Shown: positions 35,587 through 44,295, counted from the stretch's first letter. The stretch: 64,000 nucleotides of DNA from Lactobacillus sp. UCMA15818 (GCF_030400225.1 NZ_VJYB01000002.1:376207-440206); one strand, 5' to 3'. The notes: generated by a model from the letters alone, not told the origin. Numbers and translations: made by a program.

Positions 35587-35603
35587 TTAGACGTGTGCGA
35601 GAT

Positions 35604-35631
35604 GGCTGGGACAGTATTCCCGGCTTTTTTA
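35604..35631 (+). terminator. Tautomerase gene terminator
   Basis: GCTGGGA pairs with TTCCCGGC around CAGTA, followed by T6. Confidence 0.85.
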
Positions 35632-35662
35632 TTTAATTAGAATTTTTGAAAAGAGAGGATGT

Positions 35663-36973
35663 TTGAAGTTGACAAGTTTATCAGATGAAGTAACAACGAA
35701 TGAAGCAGGACATTTAACAATTGGTGGGGTCGATACTTTAAAACTTGTATCTAAATATGGTTCACCCTTGATAGCGTATGATGTTTCAAAAATGAAAAGT
35801 CAGATAAGTCACTTCAAACAGGCTTTTACTGCTGCTGCTGTTCCTTATCGAGTGACCTATGCAAGTAAGGCTTTTTCTGCTGTTGCCATGTACCAATTAG
35901 TTGCAGGTGAGGGGTTAGGATGTGATGTGGTTTCTGGAGGAGAGTTAGTTGCTGCGTTAAAGGGCGGGATGCCAGCTGAAAGAATTGAATTCCACGGAAA
36001 CAATAAATTACCGATCGAACTGGAGATGGCAGTTGATGCCCAGATTGGTTGTATTGTAGTTGATAATTTCCAAGAAATCGCATATTTGGACAAAATTTTA
36101 AAAGAGAAAGACACGACAATTTCTGTAGTAGTTCGTGTTGCACCAGGTATTGAGGCTGAGACACATAAATATATTTCAACTGGTCAAGAAAATTCAAAGT
36201 TTGGTTTTGATGTACACAGTGGTCAAGCGAAGAAAGCACTAAAAGAATTGCTTGATAATCCTAGAATGAATGTCCTCGGAGTACATTGTCACATTGGTTC
36301 CCAAATATTTGCGGTCAAGGGTTTTGTAATGGCAGTCGATAAAATGGTTTCCCTGTTGAAGCAATGGAACGAAGAATTTGGATTTTCTGCCAAGTTGCTG
36401 AATCTTGGTGGAGGTTTTGGTGCACGCTACGTTGATAGTGATCAACCATCTTCTGCTGAAAATTTTGTAGAACAAATTATTACAGAGGTTAAGAAAAAAA
36501 TAACTGAAGCCAATCTCGAATTTCCAGAAATTTGGATTGAACCTGGTCGCTCACTGGCTGCTGAAGCAGGATCTACTCTATATACAGTAGGGTCACGCAA
36601 AGACGTAGAAGGAGTCTGTCACTTTGTTTCGGTTGATGGGGGAATGGGAGATAATATTAGACCCGCGCTTTATCAGGCAAAGTATGCTGCGATTCTGGCT
36701 AATAAGCCCCATGCATTGAAAGAGCAAATTGTTACCGTAGTAGGAAAATATTGTGAGTCTGGTGATATTTTGGTAAAAGATGCATTGCTGCCAATTACAC
36801 ATCCGGGTGATATCTTGGCAGTTCCATCAACAGGAGCATATGGATATACCATGGCAAGCAACTATAATCGTAATCCTCGACCAGCCGTTGTTTTTTGTGA
36901 AAACGGTGAGGATAAGCTGATTATCAGACGCGAGACTTACGAAGATCTATTGAATTATGACTTGGGTCTTTAA
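35663..36973 (+). CDS. lysA: Diaminopimelate decarboxylase
   Basis: A 436-residue fold-type III PLP enzyme that makes L-lysine from meso-diaminopimelate. The PLP lysine is in TYASKAFSAVAM (near residue 71), HCHIGSQ and EPGRSLAAEAG bind cofactor phosphate and substrate, and CESGDIL near 365 holds the active-site Cys of the dimer partner. The start TTG 35663 has GAGAGGA just upstream; TTG 35669 is an alternative. No other lysine genes are adjacent, so the gene stands alone here. Confidence 0.96.
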   Translation: MKLTSLSDEVTTNEAGHLTIGGVDTLKLVSKYGSPLIAYDVSKMKSQISHFKQAFTAAAVPYRVTYASKAFSAVAMYQLVAGEGLGCDVVSGGELVAALKGGMPAERIEFHGNNKLPIELEMAVDAQIGCIVVDNFQEIAYLDKILKEKDTTISVVVRVAPGIEAETHKYISTGQENSKFGFDVHSGQAKKALKELLDNPRMNVLGVHCHIGSQIFAVKGFVMAVDKMVSLLKQWNEEFGFSAKLLNLGGGFGARYVDSDQPSSAENFVEQIITEVKKKITEANLEFPEIWIEPGRSLAAEAGSTLYTVGSRKDVEGVCHFVSVDGGMGDNIRPALYQAKYAAILANKPHALKEQIVTVVGKYCESGDILVKDALLPITHPGDILAVPSTGAYGYTMASNYNRNPRPAVVFCENGEDKLIIRRETYEDLLNYDLGL

Positions 36974-37008
36974 TTTTCTGAATCTAACTTTTGTTTCAAC
37001 CCTAATTA

Positions 37009-37057
37009 AAAAAGTTCTGAAATTAGTTGATTTTCATCAATTATTTTAGAGCTTTTT
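37009..37057 (+). terminator. lysA terminator
   Basis: AAAAGTTCTGAAAT pairs with ATTTTAGAGCTTTT, with an inner TTGA/TCAA stem, ending in T6. Confidence 0.8.
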
Positions 37058-37167
37058 TATTTTATATATTGAAAATGCTGTAATTTAATATTTTACATAG
37101 AAGACAACAAAGTATGACAGGATCTGTATAATCTTGTTGTAGACTTCAAGTTGAAGGAGATGAGGGG

Positions 37168-37428
37168 ATGGAGTATAGTGCTAAGAAAAAGTTATTCTTG
37201 GTTTCAACAATTGTTTGAGTTGGGTTACTTCTAATAGCAAGTTTTAGTGATTTGGCAATCAGTAATACAGTAATAAACTATAATAGTATTTTTGGAACAG
37301 TTTTCCAAACACTGGGAGAACTTCCGGTTTATTGTATTTTTATGTTTTCGTTTTTCTTAATAGCAGCAATTATCTTTGTGATGCACGAATTATATAATCA
37401 TCTTTTGAGCAATGATTTAAAAATTTAA
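37168..37428 (+). pseudogene. Remnant of a PAP2-family membrane phosphatase with in-frame stop
   Basis: A good ribosome site (AAGGAGA, then ATG 37168) opens a frame that reads MEYSAKKKLFLVSTIV, then TGA at 37216-37218, then stays open for 69 codons to TAA 37426-37428. The rest reads VGLLLIASFSDLAISNTVIN and then an FGTVFQTLGELP segment and a second helix. This is the look of the N-terminus of PAP2/lipid phosphatases of lactobacilli (FDLxIS, NxxSxFGxxFExxGELP). The catalytic motifs KX6RP and SRXXXXXHXXXD, normally in the missing 130-200 residues, are absent. TGG to TGA would explain the stop. Confidence 0.55.
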
Positions 37429-37481
37429 TTTTAAGTATTAAATTTAAGAAGTGGCGGTCTACCAGCTGCAAAAGCTAAAAA

Positions 37482-37523
37482 ATGGGATAGAGGCAAAAAA
37501 TAAAATTTTGTCTCGGTCCCATT
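37482..37523. terminator. Palindrome, bidirectional terminator (repeat-head-like)
   Basis: TGGGATAGAGGCAAAA pairs with TTTTGTCTCGGTCCCA around a short A/T loop. Its size, CAAAA/TTTTG centre and convergent position (PAP2 remnant against HAD gene) match a diverged head of the interspersed repeat. Confidence 0.7.
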
Positions 37524-37549
37524 GATGATGCTATCCAATTTTGAATTGG

Positions 37550-38362
37550 TTATTCAGCCAAGCCTAGATATTTCTCAAGATAATTGGCTAAACCATCTTG
37601 TGTGTTATCAAGTTCGGTCACATCATTACTGATTTGCTTAAGTGCATCTGTCCCATTCTTCATAACAACACCCCAACCAGCATAATCAATCATCTCATAA
37701 TCGTTGTGTTCATCACCAAATGCAACAATATTTTTGCGGTCAATGTGATAGTTGCTGGCTAGAAGGCGAACGCCCTTTTCTTTAGTGATTCCTTTAGGAG
37801 CTAGTTCCAGAATTGGGTTTGCTCCACCCCATACGCCAACTTCAATATAATCACCGTAGTTTTTCTTTAATTCAGAAACTATTTTGTCTTTGGCATTTTC
37901 CTCAATCAAAAGTGTAATCGAAGCTGGATCAGTTGCCAGGTTATCTTCGTTTAGAAGCTGTTGTGTGCTTAGAGAGGTGGGAAAAAAGCCATCAGTTACA
38001 GGATTAACACTATCTGCAAGCATCATTGTTTTTGCTTCAGCCGCGATTAATTTGATTCCCAAGTTTTCTTTATTTTTTAATAAATCAAAAGCAATCTCGC
38101 GTGAAAAAGTATCTTGATATTCTTTACCCCAATTTCTGTAAGGAATATGACCAAGTGCACCATTGAAGTTAATCATAGGCGTCTTTATTTGCAGCTCGTC
38201 ATAGTAGTTTTTTGAGATACGATATGGGCGGCCAGTTACAATTGAGACAATGTGCCCAGCCTTACTCGCTTTTTGCAGAACACTAATAGTTTTTGAACTA
38301 ATAAGTGAATTTGCATTCAGCGTTGTTCCGTCTAAATCTAATGCAATTAATTTTTGTTCCAA
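37550..38362 (-). CDS. HAD-superfamily phosphatase, Cof type (IIB)
   Basis: A 270-residue Cof-type HAD hydrolase. Motif I LDLDGTTLN has Asp9 and Asp11, motif II is VTGRPYR, and motif IV is FGDEHNDYEMIDYAG. A C2-cap lies in the middle. Such enzymes dephosphorylate sugar phosphates, nucleotides or flavin and PLP precursors; the substrate is not readable. The start is TTG 38362 with GAGGTG 5-8 bases upstream. Monocistronic. Confidence 0.93.
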   Translation of the reverse strand: MEQKLIALDLDGTTLNANSLISSKTISVLQKASKAGHIVSIVTGRPYRISKNYYDELQIKTPMINFNGALGHIPYRNWGKEYQDTFSREIAFDLLKNKENLGIKLIAAEAKTMMLADSVNPVTDGFFPTSLSTQQLLNEDNLATDPASITLLIEENAKDKIVSELKKNYGDYIEVGVWGGANPILELAPKGITKEKGVRLLASNYHIDRKNIVAFGDEHNDYEMIDYAGWGVVMKNGTDALKQISNDVTELDNTQDGLANYLEKYLGLAE

Positions 38363-38484
38363 ATTAACACCTCATTCATGAAAACTCGTAGAATTTAAGA
38401 TACCATAAAAACACTAATTTTACTAGAGTTTGACATAACTAACGGTGTATAATTGGTACATAATTATATGGAGGCGATAGCACA

Positions 38485-39240
38485 ATGATGATTGTTGAAC
38501 CAAAAAGCATCAAAAACATCCCTGTTCTGGAGGTTGTTTTAGCTGACAGAAAAGAGGATAGTCTACCGCTAGTAATTTTCTATCATGGTTGGACTGGTTG
38601 CAAGGAGCGGGTCTTGACGCAGGGATATGAAATTGCAAAGAAGGGCTTTCGTGTTGTTTTGCCAGACGCAATGTATCATGGTGAACGTGAAGTTGATGGT
38701 CCTGCCGAAGATCATCAGTTACAATTCTGGCAAATAATTGCAAATTCGGTTAAAGAATTTCCAACTCTGATTAATTTTTATAAAAAAGAATTTGGTATCA
38801 AAGATGATAAAATAGGTGTGAGCGGCTTATCAATGGGTGGGATAACTACGTGTGCTCTCTTGAGTATCTATTCAGAAATAACCGCTGCGGTATGCTTGAT
38901 GGGTTCACCTCGCCCTGTAGAATTTGCTAGAATTCTGTTAGGTAAAATTCCAGGAGTTCAAGATGTTGACCCGGTATATATTGAAAAAGAGTTAGAGCAA
39001 TTATCAATTATCGATTTATCTACGAAGCCACAAAAAATTGCTGGAAGACCAGTGCATTTCTGGCATGCAACTGGGGATCGAATGGTTCCTTATAAACCAA
39101 CTAAGGAATTTTACGATAAGATAAAAGACCATTCGTACGCAGAAAATGTCAGCTTTTCCACTACTCAAGGCGGCGGACATAAGGTTTCTCAGGCAACAAC
39201 CATAGAAATGGCGGAAAAGTTTTCCGAATATTTTAATTAA
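38485..39240 (+). CDS. Alpha/beta hydrolase (esterase/dienelactone hydrolase-like, YtmA-type)
   Basis: A 251-residue serine hydrolase with HGWTGCKE oxyanion region, the nucleophile elbow GLSMGG (Ser116), Asp in TGDRMVPY and His in GGGHKVS. It is close to the prolyl oligopeptidase-like cytoplasmic esterases such as Bacillus YtmA. No signal peptide. Two adjacent ATG codons follow GGAGGCG; the first (38485) fits spacing best. It heads a four-gene run with the MIP18-like protein, an orphan permease and rsmF, with gaps of 13-22 bases. Confidence 0.9.
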   Translation: MMIVEPKSIKNIPVLEVVLADRKEDSLPLVIFYHGWTGCKERVLTQGYEIAKKGFRVVLPDAMYHGEREVDGPAEDHQLQFWQIIANSVKEFPTLINFYKKEFGIKDDKIGVSGLSMGGITTCALLSIYSEITAAVCLMGSPRPVEFARILLGKIPGVQDVDPVYIEKELEQLSIIDLSTKPQKIAGRPVHFWHATGDRMVPYKPTKEFYDKIKDHSYAENVSFSTTQGGGHKVSQATTIEMAEKFSEYFN

Positions 39241-39262
39241 ACCTAAAATGGGGGGATCCAGC

Positions 39263-39583
39263 ATGACTAGTAGAAGTGTTGAAGATGTAAAAGATGAAAT
39301 TATTGAAAAGTTAGAAAATGTGATTGATCCTGAGTTGGGAATTGATATTGTAAACTTGGGTTTAATTTACGAAATAGACCTCGATGCAGCTGGTTCATGT
39401 GAAATAAAAATGACGCTTACAACAATGGGCTGCCCATTAACCGATGTCTTGGCTGAAATGATTGAGCGTGAACTCCAGCCAATTGCTGAAGTCAATCAAG
39501 TAAATATTGATTTTGTATGGGAGCCAGCATGGACAATTGACAAGATGACAAGATATGCCAGGATGGCTTTGGGGATTCATTAA
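39263..39583 (+). CDS. MIP18/DUF59 family protein (PaaD/SufT-like)
   Basis: A 106-residue single-domain DUF59 protein: VIDPELGIDIVNLGLIYEID and TTMGCPLTDVLAEMI, with the conserved Cys in MGCP. Members such as SufT and the N-terminus of ApbC help Fe-S cluster assembly or delivery. No suf genes are adjacent here, so the partner is unknown. ATG 39263 follows GGGGGGA. It is the second gene of a four-gene run. Confidence 0.93.
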   Translation: MTSRSVEDVKDEIIEKLENVIDPELGIDIVNLGLIYEIDLDAAGSCEIKMTLTTMGCPLTDVLAEMIERELQPIAEVNQVNIDFVWEPAWTIDKMTRYARMALGIH

Positions 39584-39604
39584 AAAGGCTGGGAGACAAA
39601 ATAA

Positions 39605-40576
39605 TTGTTAACTAAAAGACTGTTCTTACTTTTATATACTGCTGTGCTTGCGCTTGCAAGCGTATTTCTTTTTGTAAAGATTCAGCAAAGAAGTTTAATA
39701 ATTCAATTGGATAATCATAACTTGTCTGCGGCTGCATACCATGTTACTTTGAGCAAAAAAGAAACAATTTGGGATGTTACACAGGCAATTGAAAAAAATA
39801 AAAATATCAAAAATGTACAAATTCATTTCCAAGACAAGAAAAATAAGCACTTGACTTATTTTTTTGGGACTGGAACTTTTGGTGTTCCACCAATGATTAA
39901 TGGTAGCTTTTTTGGGACTGGAACTTTCGATTCTGAAGTTGAAGTAGCGGTTGTTGGAAAGAATTATGAGAAGAAGCTATACGAACCAAAAGACCAAGAG
40001 TATTTAAAAATCAGCAATAAGTACGTGCCGGTATTAGGTGTGATGGGTGATAAGTATTCATCACAATTAGATAAACAGATTTTTATTGCACCAAGTATTG
40101 AAAAGAGTAAACAATTAACTGCTAATAACTACCGGATAATAATTGATGGGAAAAAGGCATTGAATAGAAATGTATTGAAATCAGTATTAGATGCTAAAGC
40201 GGTCGAACATTTGGCTCAGAAACATTTCTTGATTAATCAAGATTCATGGATATTAGACCATTTTCAAGAGTTGTTAATACTAGCTGCATTGTTTATATTA
40301 TTCGTGGTTGGAACAATTATTTGGATAATCAGCAATGGGAAACGTCAGCGCAGTCTTTTAGGTCAAGGGAAAGAATCTCGGCAGCTATTGTTTGAAGAGT
40401 GGGAGTTTTATGCTCTTTTATCAGGTCTAGGAACAATTTTTGGAGTAATGGGTGGAATGCTTATTACTGATTTAACTAATTATATACCGCTACTGATTTA
40501 TAATATAAGTGGAGTTATTTTAGCAAATATTATCTATATTTTGGTTTTAAGAAAAAGATTAAAAAGGTCTGAATAG
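39605..40576 (+). CDS. Orphan FtsX/MacB-like permease subunit
   Basis: A 323-residue membrane protein with one N-terminal helix (about residues 5-24), a large extracellular domain similar to MacB_PCD, and three C-terminal helices (about 221-243, 271-290, 296-313), the half-topology of FtsX-type permeases. The outer domain has FFGTGTFGVPPMINGS directly followed by FFGTGTFDSEVEVAVV: a 16-residue duplication encoded by two 20-base direct repeats at 39860 and 39908. No ATPase gene is adjacent. The start is TTG 39605 with GGGAGA 8 bases upstream. Function unknown. Confidence 0.65.
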   Translation: MLTKRLFLLLYTAVLALASVFLFVKIQQRSLIIQLDNHNLSAAAYHVTLSKKETIWDVTQAIEKNKNIKNVQIHFQDKKNKHLTYFFGTGTFGVPPMINGSFFGTGTFDSEVEVAVVGKNYEKKLYEPKDQEYLKISNKYVPVLGVMGDKYSSQLDKQIFIAPSIEKSKQLTANNYRIIIDGKKALNRNVLKSVLDAKAVEHLAQKHFLINQDSWILDHFQELLILAALFILFVVGTIIWIISNGKRQRSLLGQGKESRQLLFEEWEFYALLSGLGTIFGVMGGMLITDLTNYIPLLIYNISGVILANIIYILVLRKRLKRSE

Positions 40577-40589
40577 GAGTTATGATTTA

Positions 40590-41975
40590 ATGAAGTTTCC
40601 AGCGGATTTTAAAAAAAAGTATACTAATCTTTTAGGCGATGATGCACCTTCTTTTTTTGCAGGGTTACAAACTGAGGCAGTTAAAGCATTTCGTGTCAAT
40701 CCGTTAAAGGAAGATTATGAAAACATTGGTTATCCGCTTGATTATCCAGTATCTTATGCACCAACCGGGTTTTATGGAAGTGTTAGCGGCAAGTCACTGG
40801 AGCATCAGACAGGATATGTTTATAGCCAAGAGCCGAGTGCTATGTATGTTGCAGAGGTCGGGAATGTTAAACCAGGTGAGATTATTTTGGATTTATGTGC
40901 AGCACCAGGTGGTAAATCAACTCAGATTGCAGCAAAATTAGCTGGTAAGGGTTTGCTTGTTTCAAATGAGATTAATCGAAAAAGGGCAGGCATCCTTGCT
41001 GAAAATATTGAGCGTGTTGGGCCGACAAATGTTGTGATTCTAAATGAGAGTCCACAAGGAATGGCACGAAAAATAACGAATTATTTTGATAAGATTTTTG
41101 TTGATGCACCATGTTCAGGTGAAGGAATGTTTAGAAAAGATCCCGCTGCAATTAAATATTGGCATAAAGATTATCCAGCAGAATGTGCCGTTAGACAAAA
41201 AGAGATTTTGACTGAAGCAATGAAGATGTTGAAGCCAGGAGGTCAGCTAATTTACTCAACCTGCACTTTTGCGCCTGAAGAAGATGAACAGATTATCGAA
41301 TGGCTCGTGGAAAATTATGAGTTAGCATTAGTTCCTGTGCAGAAGTACGAAGGAATGGATTCGGGATTCTCAAGGCTTGCTGGCAATAATAAAGAGGTGG
41401 AAAAGGCAGTCAGGCTATTCCCGCATCATTTTAGAGGCGAGGGGCATTTTATAGCCAAGCTTCAAGACAAAAGAGAAACAACTAATGTTTGCAGTAATAT
41501 CAAGGAAAAAAAGAAAAAGGAAAAAACAAATTCAGTATTCAGAAGTCTTAGTAAGGAAGAAGAAAAGTTGTGGAAAGATTTTGAAAGCAAAGTCTTCAGG
41601 CAGCAACTCTTTATTCTTGATGATCTTAGATGTTGGGGAGATCAGCTTTTCTACTATCCAAGTAACTGGCCCAATATTCAAGATTTGAAATTTATCAAAC
41701 CCGGTTTTCAGGTTGGAATTTTTAAGAAAAAAAGATTTGAACCAGCATATGGACTTGCCTTGGCAATTAAAAGCACAAATGTACAACAAATTATTGATGT
41801 GACAATTGCTGAATGGGAGAACTATGTATCCGGAAATATAATCACATTGGTAGGCAAATTGCCTCCAAATGGCTGGTATGCTCTACGTTGCAACGGAAAA
41901 GTATTTGGTTTTGCTAAGTCTGTTAATGGGACTTTGAAGAACTTTTTTCCAAAGGGTTTACGCTTCACAATTTGA
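40590..41975 (+). CDS. 16S rRNA cytosine-C5 methyltransferase, RsmF-type
   Basis: A 461-residue NOL1/NOP2/Sun-family enzyme with SAM loop LDLCAAPGGKSTQ (near residue 105), DAPCSGEGMFRKD and the catalytic STCTFAPEEDEQ motif. A C-terminal PUA-like domain of about 150 residues (ending NGTLKNFFPKGLRF) is typical of the RsmF subgroup, which makes m5C in 16S rRNA. ATG 40590 follows TAGGAG at 11 bases. The last gene of a four-gene run, ended by the repeat head at 41991. Confidence 0.92.
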   Translation: MKFPADFKKKYTNLLGDDAPSFFAGLQTEAVKAFRVNPLKEDYENIGYPLDYPVSYAPTGFYGSVSGKSLEHQTGYVYSQEPSAMYVAEVGNVKPGEIILDLCAAPGGKSTQIAAKLAGKGLLVSNEINRKRAGILAENIERVGPTNVVILNESPQGMARKITNYFDKIFVDAPCSGEGMFRKDPAAIKYWHKDYPAECAVRQKEILTEAMKMLKPGGQLIYSTCTFAPEEDEQIIEWLVENYELALVPVQKYEGMDSGFSRLAGNNKEVEKAVRLFPHHFRGEGHFIAKLQDKRETTNVCSNIKEKKKKEKTNSVFRSLSKEEEKLWKDFESKVFRQQLFILDDLRCWGDQLFYYPSNWPNIQDLKFIKPGFQVGIFKKKRFEPAYGLALAIKSTNVQQIIDVTIAEWENYVSGNIITLVGKLPPNGWYALRCNGKVFGFAKSVNGTLKNFFPKGLRFTI

Positions 41976-41990
41976 TGAAGACATACAATA

Positions 41991-42145
41991 ATATAGGGTC
42001 TGGTTCAAAAGTTAAATTTTGAACCAGACCCTATATTATTACGAATAAATGTGTTTCATAAGTCAAAATCCGTCGTCTAACTTCGAATTACTTATAATTT
42101 CGAGTTGGTACTCAAATTTTCCAGACTTATGTCACACTCTCTATA
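41991..42145 (+). repeat. Interspersed repeat, best-preserved copy (reference copy)
   Basis: The head is a perfect 20-bp inverted repeat (41991-42010 with 42017-42036; ATATAGGGTCTGGTTCAAAA and its complement around GTTAAA). The tail starts ACGAATAAATGTG, and CATAAGTC at 42057-42064 pairs with GACTTATG at 42124-42131, with inner AACT...AGTT and CGAA...TTTCG pairs, so it folds as a 75-nt arm. It lies between convergent rsmF and fni and would terminate both. Confidence 0.92.
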
Positions 42146-42146
42146 T

Positions 42147-43175
42147 TTATATTAATTGATTTTTAAAGTTTAGCAGGCTATCAGAAAGTATTAATGAAAC
42201 TTTACGAAGTTCATCGACATTATGACAGCCTAAAATAGTCATAATAGCTTTGACCTGGTGTTTTAGGCTTTCAATTTGCTTGATTAAACCAGCAATATCC
42301 TCTTTTAGTAGGGTGTGCAGAAATAATCCAGAGATTCCAACATTATCTGCACCAAGGCAAAGACATTTGACAATGTCTAGGGCATCCCGAATACCACCAG
42401 AAGCTGTAAAAGAAAAATCATTTTCAAATGGTCGGCTTGCAATTAAGCATTCAGCGATATTCATTCCAAAATTGTCTAGACAATTAAAATTCTCGCTATG
42501 CAGCCGCTGATTTTCAATTCGTGCAAAATTTGTACCACCACGACCAGAAAGGTCCACATATTTGATATTTATCTTTTTTAATTCTTCTAAGGTAGCAGGG
42601 GAAATTCCAAAACCGACTTCCTTTACGATTACAGGTATTTCAAGTTCAGCTGCAATTTCAGCAATCTGATCCTGCCAATAAAAACTACGTTCACCTTCAG
42701 GCATAATGATTTCTTGGACAGCATTGAGATGTATTTCCAATGCGTCAGCAGAAATCATCTTAATTGCCTCTTTTGCAGCGTGCAAATTATTTCCTGCACC
42801 CAAATTGCCTATTACAAATCCATTAGGCATTGATTCTCTGACAACTTGAAAACTAGTGCTTGCATCTGGAAACTTAACCGCAATACTTTGGGATCCTGTT
42901 GCCATTGCAATTCCTGTTTCATTCGCTGCTAAAGCTAATTTTTTATTTAACTTCCTTGTTGAGGGGCTTCCACCTGACATTGCATTAATAAAAAAGGGCA
43001 CAGCGGACAACTTACCAGCAATGCTAGTAGAATAATCGACCTCTTCTACTGCTATTTCCGGCAAGTTGTTGGGGAGTATCCGAATCTGATCAAGCCCATT
43101 ATTACTTTGAGTGCTGAACTGCTTTTCTGCAATAAAGACATGTTCGTCTTTACGATGTGCGTGTCTTTGATCCAA
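42147..43175 (-). CDS. fni: Isopentenyl-diphosphate delta-isomerase, type 2 (FMN-dependent)
   Basis: A 342-residue FMN- and NADPH-dependent enzyme that converts IPP and DMAPP. It begins DQRHAHRKDEHVFIAEKQF, contains PFFINAMSGGSP, the VIGNLGAGN segment, and VDLSGRGGTNFARIEN. Type 2 isomerase together with the mevalonate pathway is standard in Firmicutes. The start is TTG 43175 with AAAAGGAGGAG 5 bases upstream. It is the last gene of mvaK1-mvaD-mvaK2-fni, after a 20-base gap. Confidence 0.96.
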   Translation of the reverse strand: MDQRHAHRKDEHVFIAEKQFSTQSNNGLDQIRILPNNLPEIAVEEVDYSTSIAGKLSAVPFFINAMSGGSPSTRKLNKKLALAANETGIAMATGSQSIAVKFPDASTSFQVVRESMPNGFVIGNLGAGNNLHAAKEAIKMISADALEIHLNAVQEIIMPEGERSFYWQDQIAEIAAELEIPVIVKEVGFGISPATLEELKKINIKYVDLSGRGGTNFARIENQRLHSENFNCLDNFGMNIAECLIASRPFENDFSFTASGGIRDALDIVKCLCLGADNVGISGLFLHTLLKEDIAGLIKQIESLKHQVKAIMTILGCHNVDELRKVSLILSDSLLNFKNQLI

Positions 43176-43195
43176 AATACTCCTCCTTTTAGAAA

Positions 43196-44269
43196 CTAGT
43201 CACTGATTTGGTGAACATGAAGTTTTAGCGGATTAATGCCAATTTTTTTCCAGCTATCAGTTAATAACTGTGTTTCATATTTTTTATTTATTACAACAAT
43301 TCCGCAATCACCGCCGCCAGCACCAGATGTTTTTGCCGCACCTTTAGCTTTTTCAGCAGTTTCGCATAGTAGGTGAAGAAGAGGTGTCTCAATCTCAACG
43401 TTGCTGAGTCGACCAAGTTCCTGCAGTAATTCCCGATTTTTACGAATTTCTTTCTGAATCACTTCAATACTATGATTGTGAAAGCCTTCAATCATGTTTA
43501 ACAGACATTGCTTGCTTGAGTTCAAAAAGTCTTGGTAGGATAAACGTTTTTCAGCTTTCTTTAGTCCAACTGCATCTACCAAATGTGACGTTGAAGCTGG
43601 CGAGCCTGTCCAACCAATCAATAGTTCTAGGTCCGTAGGTGGTGTTAACAATTCAACACTCAGCTGCGGCCACTCAATTGAAAGGAGTTTTTTTAAATTA
43701 AAAGTATTTCTTGCGCTTTTAAGCCATTCACGGTCAAAAGAACGATATGCAATCCAGCCACCGTATACACTGGCAGCAATATCGCCTAAGGATCCGTTCC
43801 CTTGAATATCAAGGTGTGCAATGGCAGATAATTTAAAGAGAATGTTATTTGCAATTGGCAAATCATAAAAGCGGCAGAGCGCTTTGACGGTCGCTACAGT
43901 AACTGCTGCTGAACTTCCCAGACCATACTTTTTTCCATCAGGGCTGTCAAGATCACTATCAATCCGTAAATGATAGCATTTCATAGTCTTATTTAAAGAT
44001 TGAGCATATGATTCTGTTAGGCGAATGGCAGATAAAATGTAATGGAATGGATTATCACGATTATCAAATATCATATTGTCGCCCTCGCGTTTCCAATACA
44101 GTGGTGTCTCTTTGTATTGCTGAGAATTGATCGTTCCATAGTCATCACTTTCTTCGACTGTGACAGTCACGAATTGATTAAGTGCGACTAATATAGCAGG
44201 GAATCCAGTTTCAACGACAGCATATTCACCTGCAATATAAAGCTTTCCAGGAGCTTTAACGGTTATCAA
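43196..44269 (-). CDS. mvaK2: Phosphomevalonate kinase
   Basis: A 357-residue GHMP kinase that phosphorylates phosphomevalonate. Family motifs: ITVKAPGKLYIAGEYAVVE at the start, KYGLGSSAAVTVATVKAL (ATP loop), and KTSGAGGGDCGIVV near the end. I choose TTG 44269, which gives the family start LITVKAPGK with AAGGGA 9 bases upstream; a TTG at 44290 would add seven residues. It begins 26 bases after mvaD and ends 20 bases before fni, in one operon. Confidence 0.94.
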   Translation of the reverse strand: MITVKAPGKLYIAGEYAVVETGFPAILVALNQFVTVTVEESDDYGTINSQQYKETPLYWKREGDNMIFDNRDNPFHYILSAIRLTESYAQSLNKTMKCYHLRIDSDLDSPDGKKYGLGSSAAVTVATVKALCRFYDLPIANNILFKLSAIAHLDIQGNGSLGDIAASVYGGWIAYRSFDREWLKSARNTFNLKKLLSIEWPQLSVELLTPPTDLELLIGWTGSPASTSHLVDAVGLKKAEKRLSYQDFLNSSKQCLLNMIEGFHNHSIEVIQKEIRKNRELLQELGRLSNVEIETPLLHLLCETAEKAKGAAKTSGAGGGDCGIVVINKKYETQLLTDSWKKIGINPLKLHVHQISD

Positions 44270-44295
44270 AAAATCATGTCCCTTCGACAAATAAG

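Noticed and set aside
35826-36239. 137-codon open frame on the minus strand
   Set aside because: It is antisense to lysA and lacks a ribosome site.
37216-37218. TGA in the PAP2 frame as a recoded codon (Sec or Trp)
   Set aside because: No selenocysteine element is seen, and TGA ends other genes in this window normally (for example the downstream reading of several ORFs), so reassignment is unlikely; a nonsense mutation is simpler.
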